Positions 33,909-44,533 of a stretch of DNA of 64,000 bases are shown here, one piece after another. Position numbers and translations under genes: made by a program. The stretch comes from Pegoplata infirma (Eukaryota > Arthropoda > Insecta > Diptera > Anthomyiidae). The notes beneath the pieces were generated by a model. The model ran no database searches. It was not told the origin of the DNA and worked only from the letters and a program-made list of their open reading frames with translations. Numbering within the stretch: the first letter of the stretch is position 1; the number at the start of each line of letters is the position of its first letter. Location of the stretch: contig OY992540.1 in NCBI GenBank assembly GCA_963921195.1, positions 176,547,896 through 176,611,895 on the forward strand. The letters are read 5' to 3'.

Positions 33909-34486
33909 AAGTTTTTTTTTTTTTTTTTATTTATTTCAGTTTGACATTATTATATCTAAAAATATCTCTAAAAACAGAAACATTTTTTGGATAAAAATGT
34001 ATCCAATAATTTTTTTATAAAATCAAGATATTAGATATTATAAGATAACTTTGGATATTATAAAATTTCGGATGAAATTACATTATATAATATCCAATTT
34101 AATATAAAATCATGATATTAGATATTTTAAGATAACTTTGGCGCGGCCAATTTCCGGATGAAATAACATCATATCATATTTAATACAAAGTCATGATAAT
34201 AGATAATTTGGGATAACTTTGGCGCGGCCAATTTCCGGATGAAATCACATACAATCAAATATTAAACTGTAACTTCATATATTATAAGATGTTATGAGAT
34301 AACTTTGGCGCGGCCAATTTTCAGATGAAATTTAGCAAAATCAGATCCAATAAATTATATATAATTTTATAAGATAACATATTTTACCATACAATTTTTT
34401 TTTACTCGGGCATATATGGTTATATATGACATCAGTTAAGGAATATATAATTATATATTAAATGCTCTTGAAAAAATTTAAGGTTA

Positions 34487-35643
34487 CCCGACTAAAAAAG
34501 TTTAGATATGGTAACATATTATTTAATATATTTATATATGGCCATACACAGTACTTTACATAATTATATGTAAATGTATCTTGTATTAAGTTTTACATCC
34601 AAAATTTAATATGGTGCCATATAAAAGGATATCGAATCATGTGTTGCTCCACATACAATATATAAAGCTTTATTAAATTAGATATTGCATATAATATTTT
34701 ATATGACTCCATGAATGACCTCATACAAGATTAGATGAATAAATATATGATATACAACTCCATGTCTGACCTCATACAAGATCAGATATACATAAGTATA
34801 TTTATGGTGCCGAATCGGGGGAAAAAAAGTTTTCTAAGTCCCGAGAAAATTTTTAAAATTTCCAGACACAAATAATTTTTGCGTTTTGGAGTTAAAAATT
34901 TCATTAAAGATGATTTAAACAAAAAAATATTTATCCAAATTTTTGAAAAATTTTACAAGTCCTGAAAAAGTTTTGTAGAATTTTCTAAGTCCTGGATAAA
35001 AAATATTTTTGGTAAATTTTTTGGGTTTTGAAGTTAAAATTTATTAACAAAGTTTTAAGAATTTTTTTTTTAAATTTCGATTTTTTTTTTTTAATTTCTA
35101 AGTGTTTTCTTTTGCGTTTTGGAGTTAAGAATTTCATTAAAGATGATTTAAACAAAAAAAAATTTAGCCAAATATTTGAAAAATTTTACAAGTCCTGAAA
35201 AAGTTTTGTAGAATTTTCTAAGTCCTGGATAAAAAATATTTTTGGTAAATTTTTTGGGTTTTGAAGTAAAAATTTATTAACAAAGTTATAAGAAATTTTT
35301 TTTTAAATTTCGATTTTTTTTTAAATTTTTTTTTGCAATTTTTTTTGCATTTCCCGAAAAATATTTGGGATAAATTTGAAAATTATGAGATAAAAAAAAA
35401 TATTTTATGCAAAATTCTACATATTTTATCTTATGATATAAAATTATATACAATTATATCAAATTAGATAAACCCAATTCGGATCAAAAACGATCATATT
35501 TAATCTAATTTAACAAATTTTGAGCTATTTTGATCCACCAATTTCATCATCTTATTTTATCCAAATACGTGTTGGGACATATTAAATTGCATATGGCTCA
35601 ATTTCAAATTATATGTGGACCTGTATATTTATTTTTAGTCGGG
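34487..35643. mobile_element. I element with variant CCCGAC termini
   Basis: It begins CCCGACTAAAAAAG and ends ATTTTTAGTCGGG, TSD TA (34485-34486, 35644-35645). Both ends carry GAC instead of GAG, so the change is paired across the terminal inverted repeat. It contains a direct duplication of about 180 bp (34860-35060 versus 35100-35300). It interrupts E2. Confidence 0.8.
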
Positions 35644-36451
35644 TAGTTTAATATATAATTTTATAGAATTAAAGGTGACGTAATATATATTTTTATATAA
35701 AATGAAGTTTAGATACTTGTGTCTTATTTAATTTTATATAATTAAATACATCAACCATATTTATTTATATCTGAATTATCATCAAATAATATGTTATTAC
35801 ATATAACTCCATATAAAAATTAAAAAAATCTTTTAACTTATATGTAATCATACATTATTTTATATGATTGGATAAAATTATATACGCCTATATATAATTA
35901 TTTTTACTCGGGATGTAAGTACTTATTTGCAATAATATAAATAATAATTTATTGAGAATGTTAAAAATAAATACTTATTTGTAAGTTCACTTGGGAAATT
36001 AAGTCCAATCAGAAAAAAGCAATATTTGTTTCAGCTTTTTAGCTTACAATTTCGCGAAAACGAATAATCTAATGATAAATAGGTACTTCAAACTCTTTTT
36101 GCAACTATTTATTTTATTCCTTATAAATAACTACTTATTTTACTCGTTATAGGTAAGTAGTTATTTATCTCCCTACTCGTAAGCTTGTAGGCACTAATTA
36201 TTTTTGTCTCACTGCCTTTATAGAATAAGTAGTGTTTCATGCAATGAGTAAGTACATACCAATAATTATTACTAATTACTATACTCATTACCAGTAATGC
36301 AAAAATTTGCTGGGAAGTTATATAAACTGATATTATTAGATATTATTCGATCAAATCTTATGAAACCATTTTTCGTATAAGATTATATCAAAATAGACAC
36401 GAACCCATATTAAATTATATATTGTGTCATATAAATTTTTTTACTCGGGCT

Positions 36452-36500
36452 TCGAAAATTTATTTCAACATTAAAATTTTTATTTCATAAATTTTAATTA
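36452..36500. other. Short host spacer between the two nests
   Basis: AT-rich sequence between the right TSD of G1 (CT) and the left TSD of NJ1 (TA, 36499-36500). It does not match any element in the window. Together with 15481-16156 and 55407-55511 it is probably the original DNA before the nests formed. Confidence 0.5.
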
Positions 36501-36578
36501 CCCGAGTAAAAAAAATAATCTGGTCCTTTACGTAATTATATCTTAATTAATCTGGTAGCAGCTATTATTTGATCTAAT

Positions 36579-36810
36579 CAGGGGGTCTACTGCGTAATTT
36601 GAATCGAAAGAAATTTTTAACCCTTTAAAAACAACACAACCGTGTATGTAAATTTTTATATTTTTCTCTTTTTACATTGTCTGGAGAAGCGCTTACAAGT
36701 TCCAAGTAATTTTTCTTAAATAAAAATATTTTTTATTACATTATTTTAGAAATAAAAATTCTGTTCGAATCGATTTTCGTTTCGATTTGAGTTACGCAGT
36801 AGACCCCCTG
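36579..36810. mobile_element. K: 232-bp MITE, CAGGGGG termini
   Basis: CAGGGGGTCTACTGCGTAA at the left, GTTACGCAGTAGACCCCCTG at the right; a hairpin-like MITE in NJ1. The ends look hAT-like, but no clean 8-bp TSD is visible; flanks suggest AT or a small target deletion. Confidence 0.65.
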
Positions 36811-36863
36811 ATCTCAAAATTGGCTGTATCAGGAATTATCTAAAATTGTCTAATAATATCATA

Positions 36864-37122
36864 TCGTTGGCTTAGTCGGCAAATCTGTCAAGTCCATTTT
36901 TATAAACATTGAGATTTCAATGTAGTATGCATTGTGTAACTCAAAATACATCATCTGAAAAAAAAATAATAAATATAAATTTAAATATGGTGATCTAAAG
37001 AAAAAAACTACGTTTATAAACTTAAAAAAAAGTCAACCTAAAAAAAAGTTAGAAAGTTTTTTGTCGTTCTTAAAATCAAAAATTAAAAATGGACTTGACA
37101 GGTTTGCCGACTAAGCCAACGA
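36864..37122. mobile_element. L: 259-bp MITE with TA TSD
   Basis: TCGTTGGCTTAGTCGGCAAA at the left with its inverted partner at the right; TSD TA (36862-36863, 37123-37124). The empty site (AATATCATATATGATATT) is in NJ2 near 52440. TA suggests Tc1/mariner mobilisation. Confidence 0.75.
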
Positions 37123-37231
37123 TATATGATATTGTTAGATTTAATTAGATCCGAATTTTTGTCTAATGTGAATTTGTAAAATTTAATCAAATTATATTAA
37201 AAATTATATAAATCTTATATCTATCTATCTA

Positions 37232-38458
37232 CCCGAGTAAAAAAATTGATATGACACAATATATAATTTAATATGGGTTCGTGTCTATTTTGATATAATC
37301 TTATACGAAAAATGGTTTCATAAGATTTGATCGAATAATATCTAATAATATCAGTTTATATAACTTTATATCGACTTTGATACGAGTTTTGGTCTAATCC
37401 AATGATATAAAATTATATCCAATTATATTAAAATTTATACAATTTTATAAATCGGATGTTTTTTTTAGTTTTTAATAAAAAGTTAAAAAATTAAAATAAC
37501 CCGAGTAAAAATTTTCTGGTCTAATCATATATAATTTGATACAATCTTATATGAGTTAATATGCTTCCGTATAAATTTATATAAAATTTTATCTATCACT
37601 TTGATACGGTTGATCCACTTTATATGGTTAGATATTGCTCCATATATGATTAGATTCGTATTTTGGTTTTGCTTATCAAATTATATAAAAATTGATATTA
37701 TAAGATCAATTTGATCTAATTAGATTTGACCAAATTCAGGATCAAATTGTATCAATTTTTATATTTTTTGATCTAAAGTAATACAATTAGATATTATTTG
37801 ATACAACCATTTTACGGATCAAATTAGATCTATTTAGTAAAATTAGCATAATATTTTTACTAGGGAATAAAAATAAGTTGTTCTTGAAAAAAACTTAGAA
37901 AAATTTCAAAAAATGGAGTCATGTTAAATTTTATATAAAACACTTAGAAAAATTTAAAAAAATGGAGTCATATAAAATTTTATATAAAACACTTAGAAAA
38001 TATTTGCGATAAAAAATGTTTCTTGAAAAAAACTTAGAAAAAATTAAAAAAATGGAGTCATATAAAATTTTATATAAAACACTTAGAAAATATTCGTGAT
38101 AAAAAAGTGGTGCTTGGAAAAATCTTAGAAACTAAAAAAATATGAAGTCATATGAAATTTTATATAAAACACTTTGAAAATATTTGCGATAAAAATATGT
38201 TCTTGGAAAAAACTTAAAAAAATTAAAAAAATAATGGAGGCATATAAAATTGCATGTAAAACTTTTAGAAATTTAAAATGATGCATGGGACCAGATGTTA
38301 CAACATATAGTTATGTATGGCGATATCTTAAAAAAATCCCACATCAAAATTTATTATATAAATTTATCTTGCAATACATAGTGTCACACATGATCATATA
38401 TGAAATAATATGACTATATAAAATTATATAAGATCACATTAAATTATTTTTACTCGGG
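37232..38458 (-). mobile_element. G2: G-family element in Helitron 1
   Basis: CCCGAGTAAAAAAATTGATATG at the left, AAATTATTTTTACTCGGG at the right, TSD TA (37230-37231, 38459-38460). It is the inverted counterpart of G1 and supplies the empty sites for H1 and the A trimer. 859 bp without A5. It contains a row of repeats 'aaaacacttagaaa' at 37940-38200. Confidence 0.8.
37500..37865 (-). mobile_element. A5: complete A-family MITE (366 bp) in G2
   Basis: Inverted A copy (CCCGAGTAAAAATTTTCTGG to GCATAATATTTTTACTAGGG), TSD AA (37498-37499, 37866-37867). Confidence 0.9.
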
Positions 38459-39541
38459 TATATAAATAAAAATCAATTGTCGTTCGTTGGTAACCGCATC
38501 AGTTGAGAACGGCTGGACCGATTTGGACAATTTTTTTTTGAAATGTTCGTCATAGTCCAACTTAGGTTTTTACGTAAAGAAAAATTAACCACACCCACTT
38601 TCACGCCCACTTTTTTCAATTTATCTAAAATCGGAAAACGTCTGCACCGATTTGGGTAATTTTTTATTTTCATGTTCGTCGTAACCCAATTTAAGTTTCT
38701 ACTGAAAGAAAAATCGACCACGCCCACTTCAACGCCCACTTTTTCAATTTATCTAAAATCTGAGAATGGCTGGACCGATTTGACTAAATTTTTTTAAATG
38801 AATTTTCATCATATTCCAACTTTGGTTTATACGAAAAAAGAAAGTGACTACGGCCACTTTAGCTAATTTTTGTTGAAAATGTTCGTCATAATTCAACTAA
38901 GGATAGTAAAGTTTCCCACGCCCACTTTTTTCTATATATCGCAAAAACTATAACGGCTAGACCGATTTGGTTATAGTCCGCGAAAGATTTTTAAGGACAG
39001 AAAAATTGTCCACTCCTACATTTACGTTCACTTTTCCCGATATATAAATTCTAATCATGGAATTGCTGGATCAATTCGTCTAATTTTGTTTTTAATGTTC
39101 GTCATAGCCCAAATAAGGTTTTTCGGATAGAACAATTTTCCTTTTTTACGCCCACTTTTGAATGGATGCACCAAGTTGGTTAGATTCAAATAAGATTTTT
39201 ACGGTAAGGAAAGTTGTCCACCCACTCTTGTCTTCGATATATATTTCTCTATAGAAAAAAATATAGAATAATAAAATACAAATAACATTTCAGAACGCTT
39301 GGATCGATTTTCCAATTTTTTTTGTTTTAAATGTTCGTAATATGTAGTCCATATAATTGTTCGGAAAGAAAAATTGTCTCGCCCACTTTTTTTGATATAT
39401 CTAAAAAAATGTTTTTACTCTAATTCGATCTATTAAAAAAAATATTTCTTAAAAGAAACCGCTTAAACTTGGTACAAATGATTTTAAATCCTTGGGTATT
39501 GTTGTTATGTACAAGTTTACCTTACCACACAAATATTAACG
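38459..39541. repeat. Minisatellite of about 120-130 bp units in Helitron 1
   Basis: Units share AACGGCTGGACCGATTTGG, a TTCGTCATAGTCCAA-like block, GAAAGAAAAATT and CCACGCCCACTTTT; they appear near 38505, 38630, 38755, 38940, 39050 and 39290, with increasing decay. Open frames across it are products of the repeat. Such arrays are common in non-autonomous dipteran Helitrons. Confidence 0.65.
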
Positions 39542-39907
39542 CCCTAGTAAAAATATTATGCTAATTTTACTAAATAGATCTAATTTGATCCGTAAAATGG
39601 TTGTATCAAATAATATCTAATTGTATTACTTTAGATCAAAAAATATAAAAATTGATACAATTAGATCCTGAATTTGGTCAAATCTAATTAGATCAAATTG
39701 ATCTTATAATATCTTTTTTTATATAATTTGATGAGCAAAACCAAAATACGAATCTAATCATATATGGAGCAATATCTAACCATAATAAGTGGATCAACCG
39801 TATCAAAGTGATAGATAAAATTTTATATAAATTTATACGGAACCATATTAACTCATATAAGATTGTATCAAATTATATATGATTAGACCAGAAAATTTTT
39901 ACTCGGG
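39542..39907 (+). mobile_element. A6: complete A-family MITE (366 bp) in Helitron 1
   Basis: CCCTAGTAAAAATATTATGC to AAATTTTTACTCGGG, TSD CG (39540-39541, 39908-39909), restoring the minisatellite word CGCCCACTTTT when removed. Confidence 0.9.
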
Positions 39908-40081
39908 CGCCCACTTTTGTCTAAATAAGTCGACTACTAATGACCGGACCAATTTTTTCATGTAAATTATAATTCTAATTAAGTTTTTAAGGTATAAATG
40001 GTTTGTTTGAACTTAAGACAATTGCTCACGATAAGAACGAAAGATATGCGTAATTTTTTTTTTTCTGTTGTTCGTAATGAC

Positions 40082-41190
40082 TAGGGTTCGGACTTTAATG
40101 CAGTTAAAATCGCGCTTTATGCGCATAAAACATGCATCAAAAATAGAAAAATATGCGCTAAAAATGTAAAAAATATGCACTTAAAAATTTTTTTAAAACA
40201 TAAATTAATGATAAAAAATAAAACTATCAAGAAAAACAAAAAAGAACATAAAAATCGTAAAAATTAAATCTTATAAACGAAAATAAGGTAAAATAAACAC
40301 AAAAGTTCAAGTTCAAATAAAGTAAAACACAAAATTATAAAAGTAAAAAAAAAATAATTTTTTTGAGTAAATTTGTAATTCAATTTTGCACCAGTAAACG
40401 ATTTAAAGTATTTAGTAAACTTTTAATAAAAATTTATTATGTAAACCAAACATTTTTAGTAAATTTTTAATTGACACAATTAAAACTTAACTCAAAATTT
40501 AATTATTTAATAAAGTTTTTATTTGTGTCAAGTAAAAATTTACTCAAAATTTATAATTTTTTTTTTAAAAAAGATTAAAAAAGTTTCACATTTTTTTTAC
40601 AAAAAAAAAATATTTTTTTTAATCTTTTACCAAAAACATTTAAGACATTGGAAATTTTCATAAAGATGATTTCAAACTTTGATTTACATAAACAAAAAAA
40701 CTATAAACTAAATAAGAATTGAAAAAAATAAGAGAAAAAAGCTAAAATTAAAAAAAAAAAATATAAAATTTTTATTAAATTATTTACTCAATTTTTTTTA
40801 AAAAAATTTAAGTAAATTTTTAATTGTGTCAGTTAAAAAAATACGCATTTTTTTTTTTTGAAATTTAAACAAGTGATTACTCAATATTTTTTTCCCATAT
40901 TTTCTTCTGTGTACTTTAACGCATACATTATAAAAAAAAAAATATATACAGCAATGTAAAAATTTCATAAAATAAAAAAAAAAAAACATTTTTTTTCAAA
41001 ATATGCGACAAAAATATGTAATATCAGCAATTTATGCAAAAATATGCATTAAAAGCAAAATATGCAAAAATTTGCACTAACAAATCAATGCCATTTTACT
41101 GCAAATTTCTTGATTCGCAAAGATATTTAGTTTTTGTTGCTCTCAGACTGACGACAGCAAATATGCATTTGCATAAAAATCCGAACCCTA
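40082..41190. mobile_element. hAT-like element with TGCATATTT words (1,109 bp)
   Basis: TAGGGTTCGGAC at the left, ATCCGAACCCTA at the right, perfect 8-bp TSD GTAATGAC (40074-40081, 41191-41198). The terminal parts are dense in ATGCGCATAAA/ATATGCAAAA words; the middle is A/T-rich filler. No transposase ORF. Confidence 0.85.
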
Positions 41191-41619
41191 GTAATGACAC
41201 TAAAGAAGTTTTAAATTTGTACAGTTCGCAAAGTCGAAGACATGATAATTTTTTTTTATTTCCTAAAATATAATTTGAAGATGATTATCTGCCTAATCGG
41301 GTCTTTAAAACCACGCCCACAAATTTTTCTACGTCAAGAAGTTCATTACATTTTTCTAAGGGCTGTATATTTGAAGCGAGACGAAATATAACGTTGATCT
41401 TATATTAGGGCCAGCAACGCGGACCGGGCCAGCTAGTTTCATATAAATTTTTTAAAAAAAAATTTGGACCATAAATTTTAAAACTTAAAACAAATATTTT
41501 TATGTAGTTATTGAATTCATTTAGGGTTTTTTTCCTTTTGGGTTATATTAAAATTAGAATTAAAAAATCTAAATTAATTTTTGTTATTATTTTTATTATT
41601 TGTTTTTCTCTTCAACAAT

Positions 41620-41839
41620 TGAACAGTTCATGCGAATAAAGGCGAATAGACCATTTGTATAATTTTACAAATGACGATAAAAACGCAGGAAACGGCCAAA
41701 ATGTTTTTTTCAAAATTTTTGCATAATGCATTAAGCCATTAATGCAAAAAAGATTACAAAAATATTAGTTTTTAACCGTTTCCTGCGCTTAAATCGGCAT
41801 TTATAAAATCCATTTGTCCTTATTCGCATGAACTGTTCA
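41620..41839. mobile_element. S: 220-bp foldback MITE
   Basis: TGAACAGTTCATGCGAATA at the left with its inverted partner at the right; TSD AT (41618-41619, 41840-41841). The uninterrupted target is in NJ2 (inverted, near 51975). It occurs in NJ1 only. Confidence 0.7.
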
Positions 41840-42118
41840 ATTTTGTTTTTTTTTATAAAATTACATAAAATAATATCAAAACTAACTTATAATTTTTTTT
41901 CTGTTTTTGCTGTAATATAATAATACATTATTTGACATGGTACCATACATACCCGAGTAAAAAAGATTATATATAATTTTACTTATTTTTATATAAACAT
42001 ATATTATTTGATAAATTTATACGTAAATTGTTTTGCTATCATATAAGATTATATATATTTGCACTTCGTATTTTTTTTTATATAAAATTATATAAAAGAA
42101 AATGTTAAGTTATACATA

Positions 42119-43672
42119 CCCGAGTAAAAAAGATCATATATAATTATATATAGTTTTATATATACATATATTATTTTGTAAAACTATATGTATTTTTTGT
42201 TGCATCATATGTGATTTTATATATTTGCACTTCTAATTTGTTTCTTATATAAAATTATATAACAGAAAATATTGACTTTTATATAATAACATATGATTTA
42301 AAGTTCGTTTATATAATTACATATGAACTTTAAAATTCTGTCTTCTTTTTTATATAATTTGATAAAACAAAATATTTGAAGAAATTTTATATAAAACTTT
42401 ATGCAACTGTTTTTAAATTATATGTTATCTTATATGAGTAAAATTTTAAAAAAAAATCTAAGTCCTTTACATATAATTTAATATAACTTTTGAAAATTTT
42501 TCTAAGTCCAGATGTTTTTTTTTTTGAAAATTTTCAAAGTCCTAAAAATATTTTTCAAAAAATTTTTAAGTCCTGGAAACAATTTTTTTTTGTCAATTTT
42601 TTGCGTTTTGGGGGAAAACATTTTTTTCTTATATATAAATATATTTAATTATATATAATTGCATCAATTTTATACAAAAAAGGGTCCAATTTTCGCATAT
42701 AACTATATAAAATTATATTAAAATTATATCAAATTTGATCAGATTTGATCAAATTTGATAAGTTTTTATATCGTTTTATCGACTCATTTTTCGCATTAAA
42801 CTATAAATGATTACCCGAGTAAAAAAGATCATATATATTCATATAAAATTATATAAAGCCATCATATATAGTTTAATGCGAAAAATGAGTCGATAAAACG
42901 ATATAAAAACTTATCAAATTTGATCAAATCTGATCAAATTTGATATAATTTTAATATAATTTTATATAGTTATATGCGAAAATTGGACCCTTTTTTGTAT
43001 AAAATTGATGCAATTATATAAAATTAAATATATTTATATATAAGAAAAAAATGTTTTCCCCCAAAACGCAAAAAATTGACAAAAAAATTTGTTTCCAGGA
43101 CTTAAAAATTTTCAAAAATATTTTTAGGACTTCGAAAATTTAAAAAAAAAAAAAAACATCTGGCCTTAGAAAATTTTTTGTATGTTTTTTTTTTCAATTT
43201 TGTATCAGTCGTAAAATTTTTGGACTTAGAAAAATTATCAAAAGTTATATTAAATTATATGTAAAGGACTTAGATTTTTTTTTTTTTAAATTTTACTCAT
43301 ATAAGATAACATATAATTTAAAAACAGTTGCATAAAGTTTTATATAAAATTTCTTCAAATATTTTGTTTTATCAAATTATATAAAAAAGAAGACAGAATT
43401 TTAAAGTTCATATGTAATTATATAAACGAACTTTAAATCATATGTTATTATATAAAAGTCAATATTTTCTGTTATATAATTTTATATAAGAAACAAATTA
43501 GAAGTGCAAATATATAAAATCACATATGATGCAACAAAAAATACATATAGTTTTACAAAATAATATATGTATATATAAAACTATATATAATTATATATGA
43601 TCTTTTTTACTCGGGTATATATGATGGCTTTATATAATTTTATATGAATATATATAATATTTTTTACTCGGG
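42119..43672 (+). mobile_element. M2: M-family element inserted into M1
   Basis: CCCGAGTAAAAAAGATCATAT at 42119, ATATTTTTTACTCGGG at 43672, TSD TA (42117-42118, 43673-43674). About 750 bp without M3. Confidence 0.8.
42814..43615 (-). mobile_element. M3: M-family element inserted into M2
   Basis: Complete inverted M copy of 802 bp, TSD TA (42812-42813, 43616-43617). With its host it makes a long near-perfect hairpin. Contains the word GATCAAATTTGATCAAATCTG near 42915-42945. Confidence 0.85.
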
Positions 43673-44533
43673 TAATAACATATGATTAAAGTTAGTTTAT
43701 ATAATTACATATGAAATATAAAATTCTGTCTGTTTTTTTATATAATTTAATATAACAAAATATTTGAAGTCATTTTATATAAAACTTTATGCAACTTTTT
43801 TCTGAATCATATGTAATCTTATATGAGTAAAATTAAAAAAAAAATCTAAGTCCTTTATATATAATTTGATATAACTTTTGAAAATTTTTCTAAGTCCAGA
43901 ATTTTTTTTTTTTTTTAAGTTCCAAACCTAAACCTTCAACATTTCCCGAGTAAAAAAGATCTGATATAATCATATATGCTATTATATAGTTATTTATATT
44001 TATATATGGTTATGCATGACCTTTGATATGGACATACAAGTTTATATATAGCATTGAATTTTTCCTTGTTTTTTAATATGATGGCATACATATTCATATC
44101 TATTTATATACTGATCTATATGAAATTTGATATGACATGTAAGGTCGGGAATTTTTAGATATGGCAGATAAAAAGATACATGATTTTATTTATAATTATA
44201 TCCCGAAAAAAATTTTCAAAATTTTCTAAGTCCCGGACAATAAAAAAAAAACATCAAGTCCTAAAAAATTTTATGAAAATTTTCCAAAGTCCCGGACACA
44301 AAATTTTTTTGGCAATTTTTTTGGAGTAAAAAAATCATTGAAAATGTTTTTATGAGAAATTTAATTTTTTTGAAAAGTTTTTGAGTTCCGAAAAAATGTT
44401 TTTAAATTTTCTAAGACCCCGAGTAAAAAAGAAATGATATAGTCATATACAATATTGTATAGGAATATAGATTTGTGTATGCCCGAGTAAAAAAGATCAT
44501 ATATAAATATATAATTATATATAGTTTTATATA

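Larger units (their letters stand above)
24700..34410. mobile_element. CD1: CD-family element carrying a B/CD/B block, a mariner and H2
   Basis: Its left (D) end is CCCGAGTAAAAAGGAAC and its right (C) end ACAATTTTTTTTTACTCGGG, with TSD CA (24698-24699, 34411-34412); E-family sequence continues directly across. Removing the block 25027-30325, the mariner 30557-31460, H2 32465-33758 and their TSDs leaves about 2,208 bp, agreeing with CD2 (2,211 bp). No protein-coding region of its own. Confidence 0.8.
18869..35912 (+). mobile_element. E2: E-family MITE split by a LINE, CD1 and I
   Basis: It starts CCCGAGTAAAAATTTTAATATGG and ends ATAATTATTTTTACTCGGG, TSD AT (18867-18868, 35913-35914). Own pieces: 18869-19180, 24384-24699, 34411-34486 and 35644-35912. 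After subtraction 969 bp remain, 156 more than E1, because about 150 bp (from TTTTGTCCGAAATTTG to GGTCAACGATA) are present on both sides of the LINE. Confidence 0.75.
18743..36314. mobile_element. H1: H-family element interrupted by E2
   Basis: CCCAGCAAAAACTAGG at the left and AATTTGCTGGG at the right with TSD AA (18741-18742, 36315-36316). The intact target in G2 reads without a break (ATATAAAGTTATATAAAC region). Own sequence at 18743-18868 and 35913-36314 (about 526 bp) is rich in words such as AGTAATTACTAATTA and TAAGTAGTTATTTA. Ends and 2-bp TSD resemble those of the CCCGAG superfamily. Confidence 0.8.
16157..36449. mobile_element. G1: outermost element of nest 1
   Basis: It begins CCCGAGTAAAAATAATTTAATATG and ends ATAAATTTTTTTACTCGGG with TSD CT (16155-16156 and 36450-36451). 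Its own sequence survives at 16157-16612, 17426-17569, 18672-18742 and 36315-36449, about 800 bp after subtraction. This matches the second copy G2 at 37232-38458 (859 bp without its insert). Everything else is inserted DNA. Confidence 0.8.
37220..41436 (+). mobile_element. Helitron-like element 1 (non-autonomous, minisatellite-bearing)
   Basis: It starts TCTATCTATCTA and ends GGACCGGGCCAGCTAG, i.e. TC at 5' and CTAG (CTRR) at 3', inserted exactly between A and T (37219 A, 41437 T) without TSD, as Helitrons do. The NJ2 copy shows the empty site as ...ATA|TTTCATATAA. Interior: a minisatellite of GGCTGGACCGATTTGG and ACGCCCACTTTT words. No Rep/helicase coding region. G2, A6 and a hAT-like element are nested in it. 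I looked for the 3' hairpin that usually precedes CTRR but it is weak here. Confidence 0.65.

Noticed and set aside
38473..38739. 88-codon frame with repeated FSxxxNLxWxxTN pattern
   Set aside because: The amino acid repeat reflects the underlying DNA minisatellite of Helitron 1.
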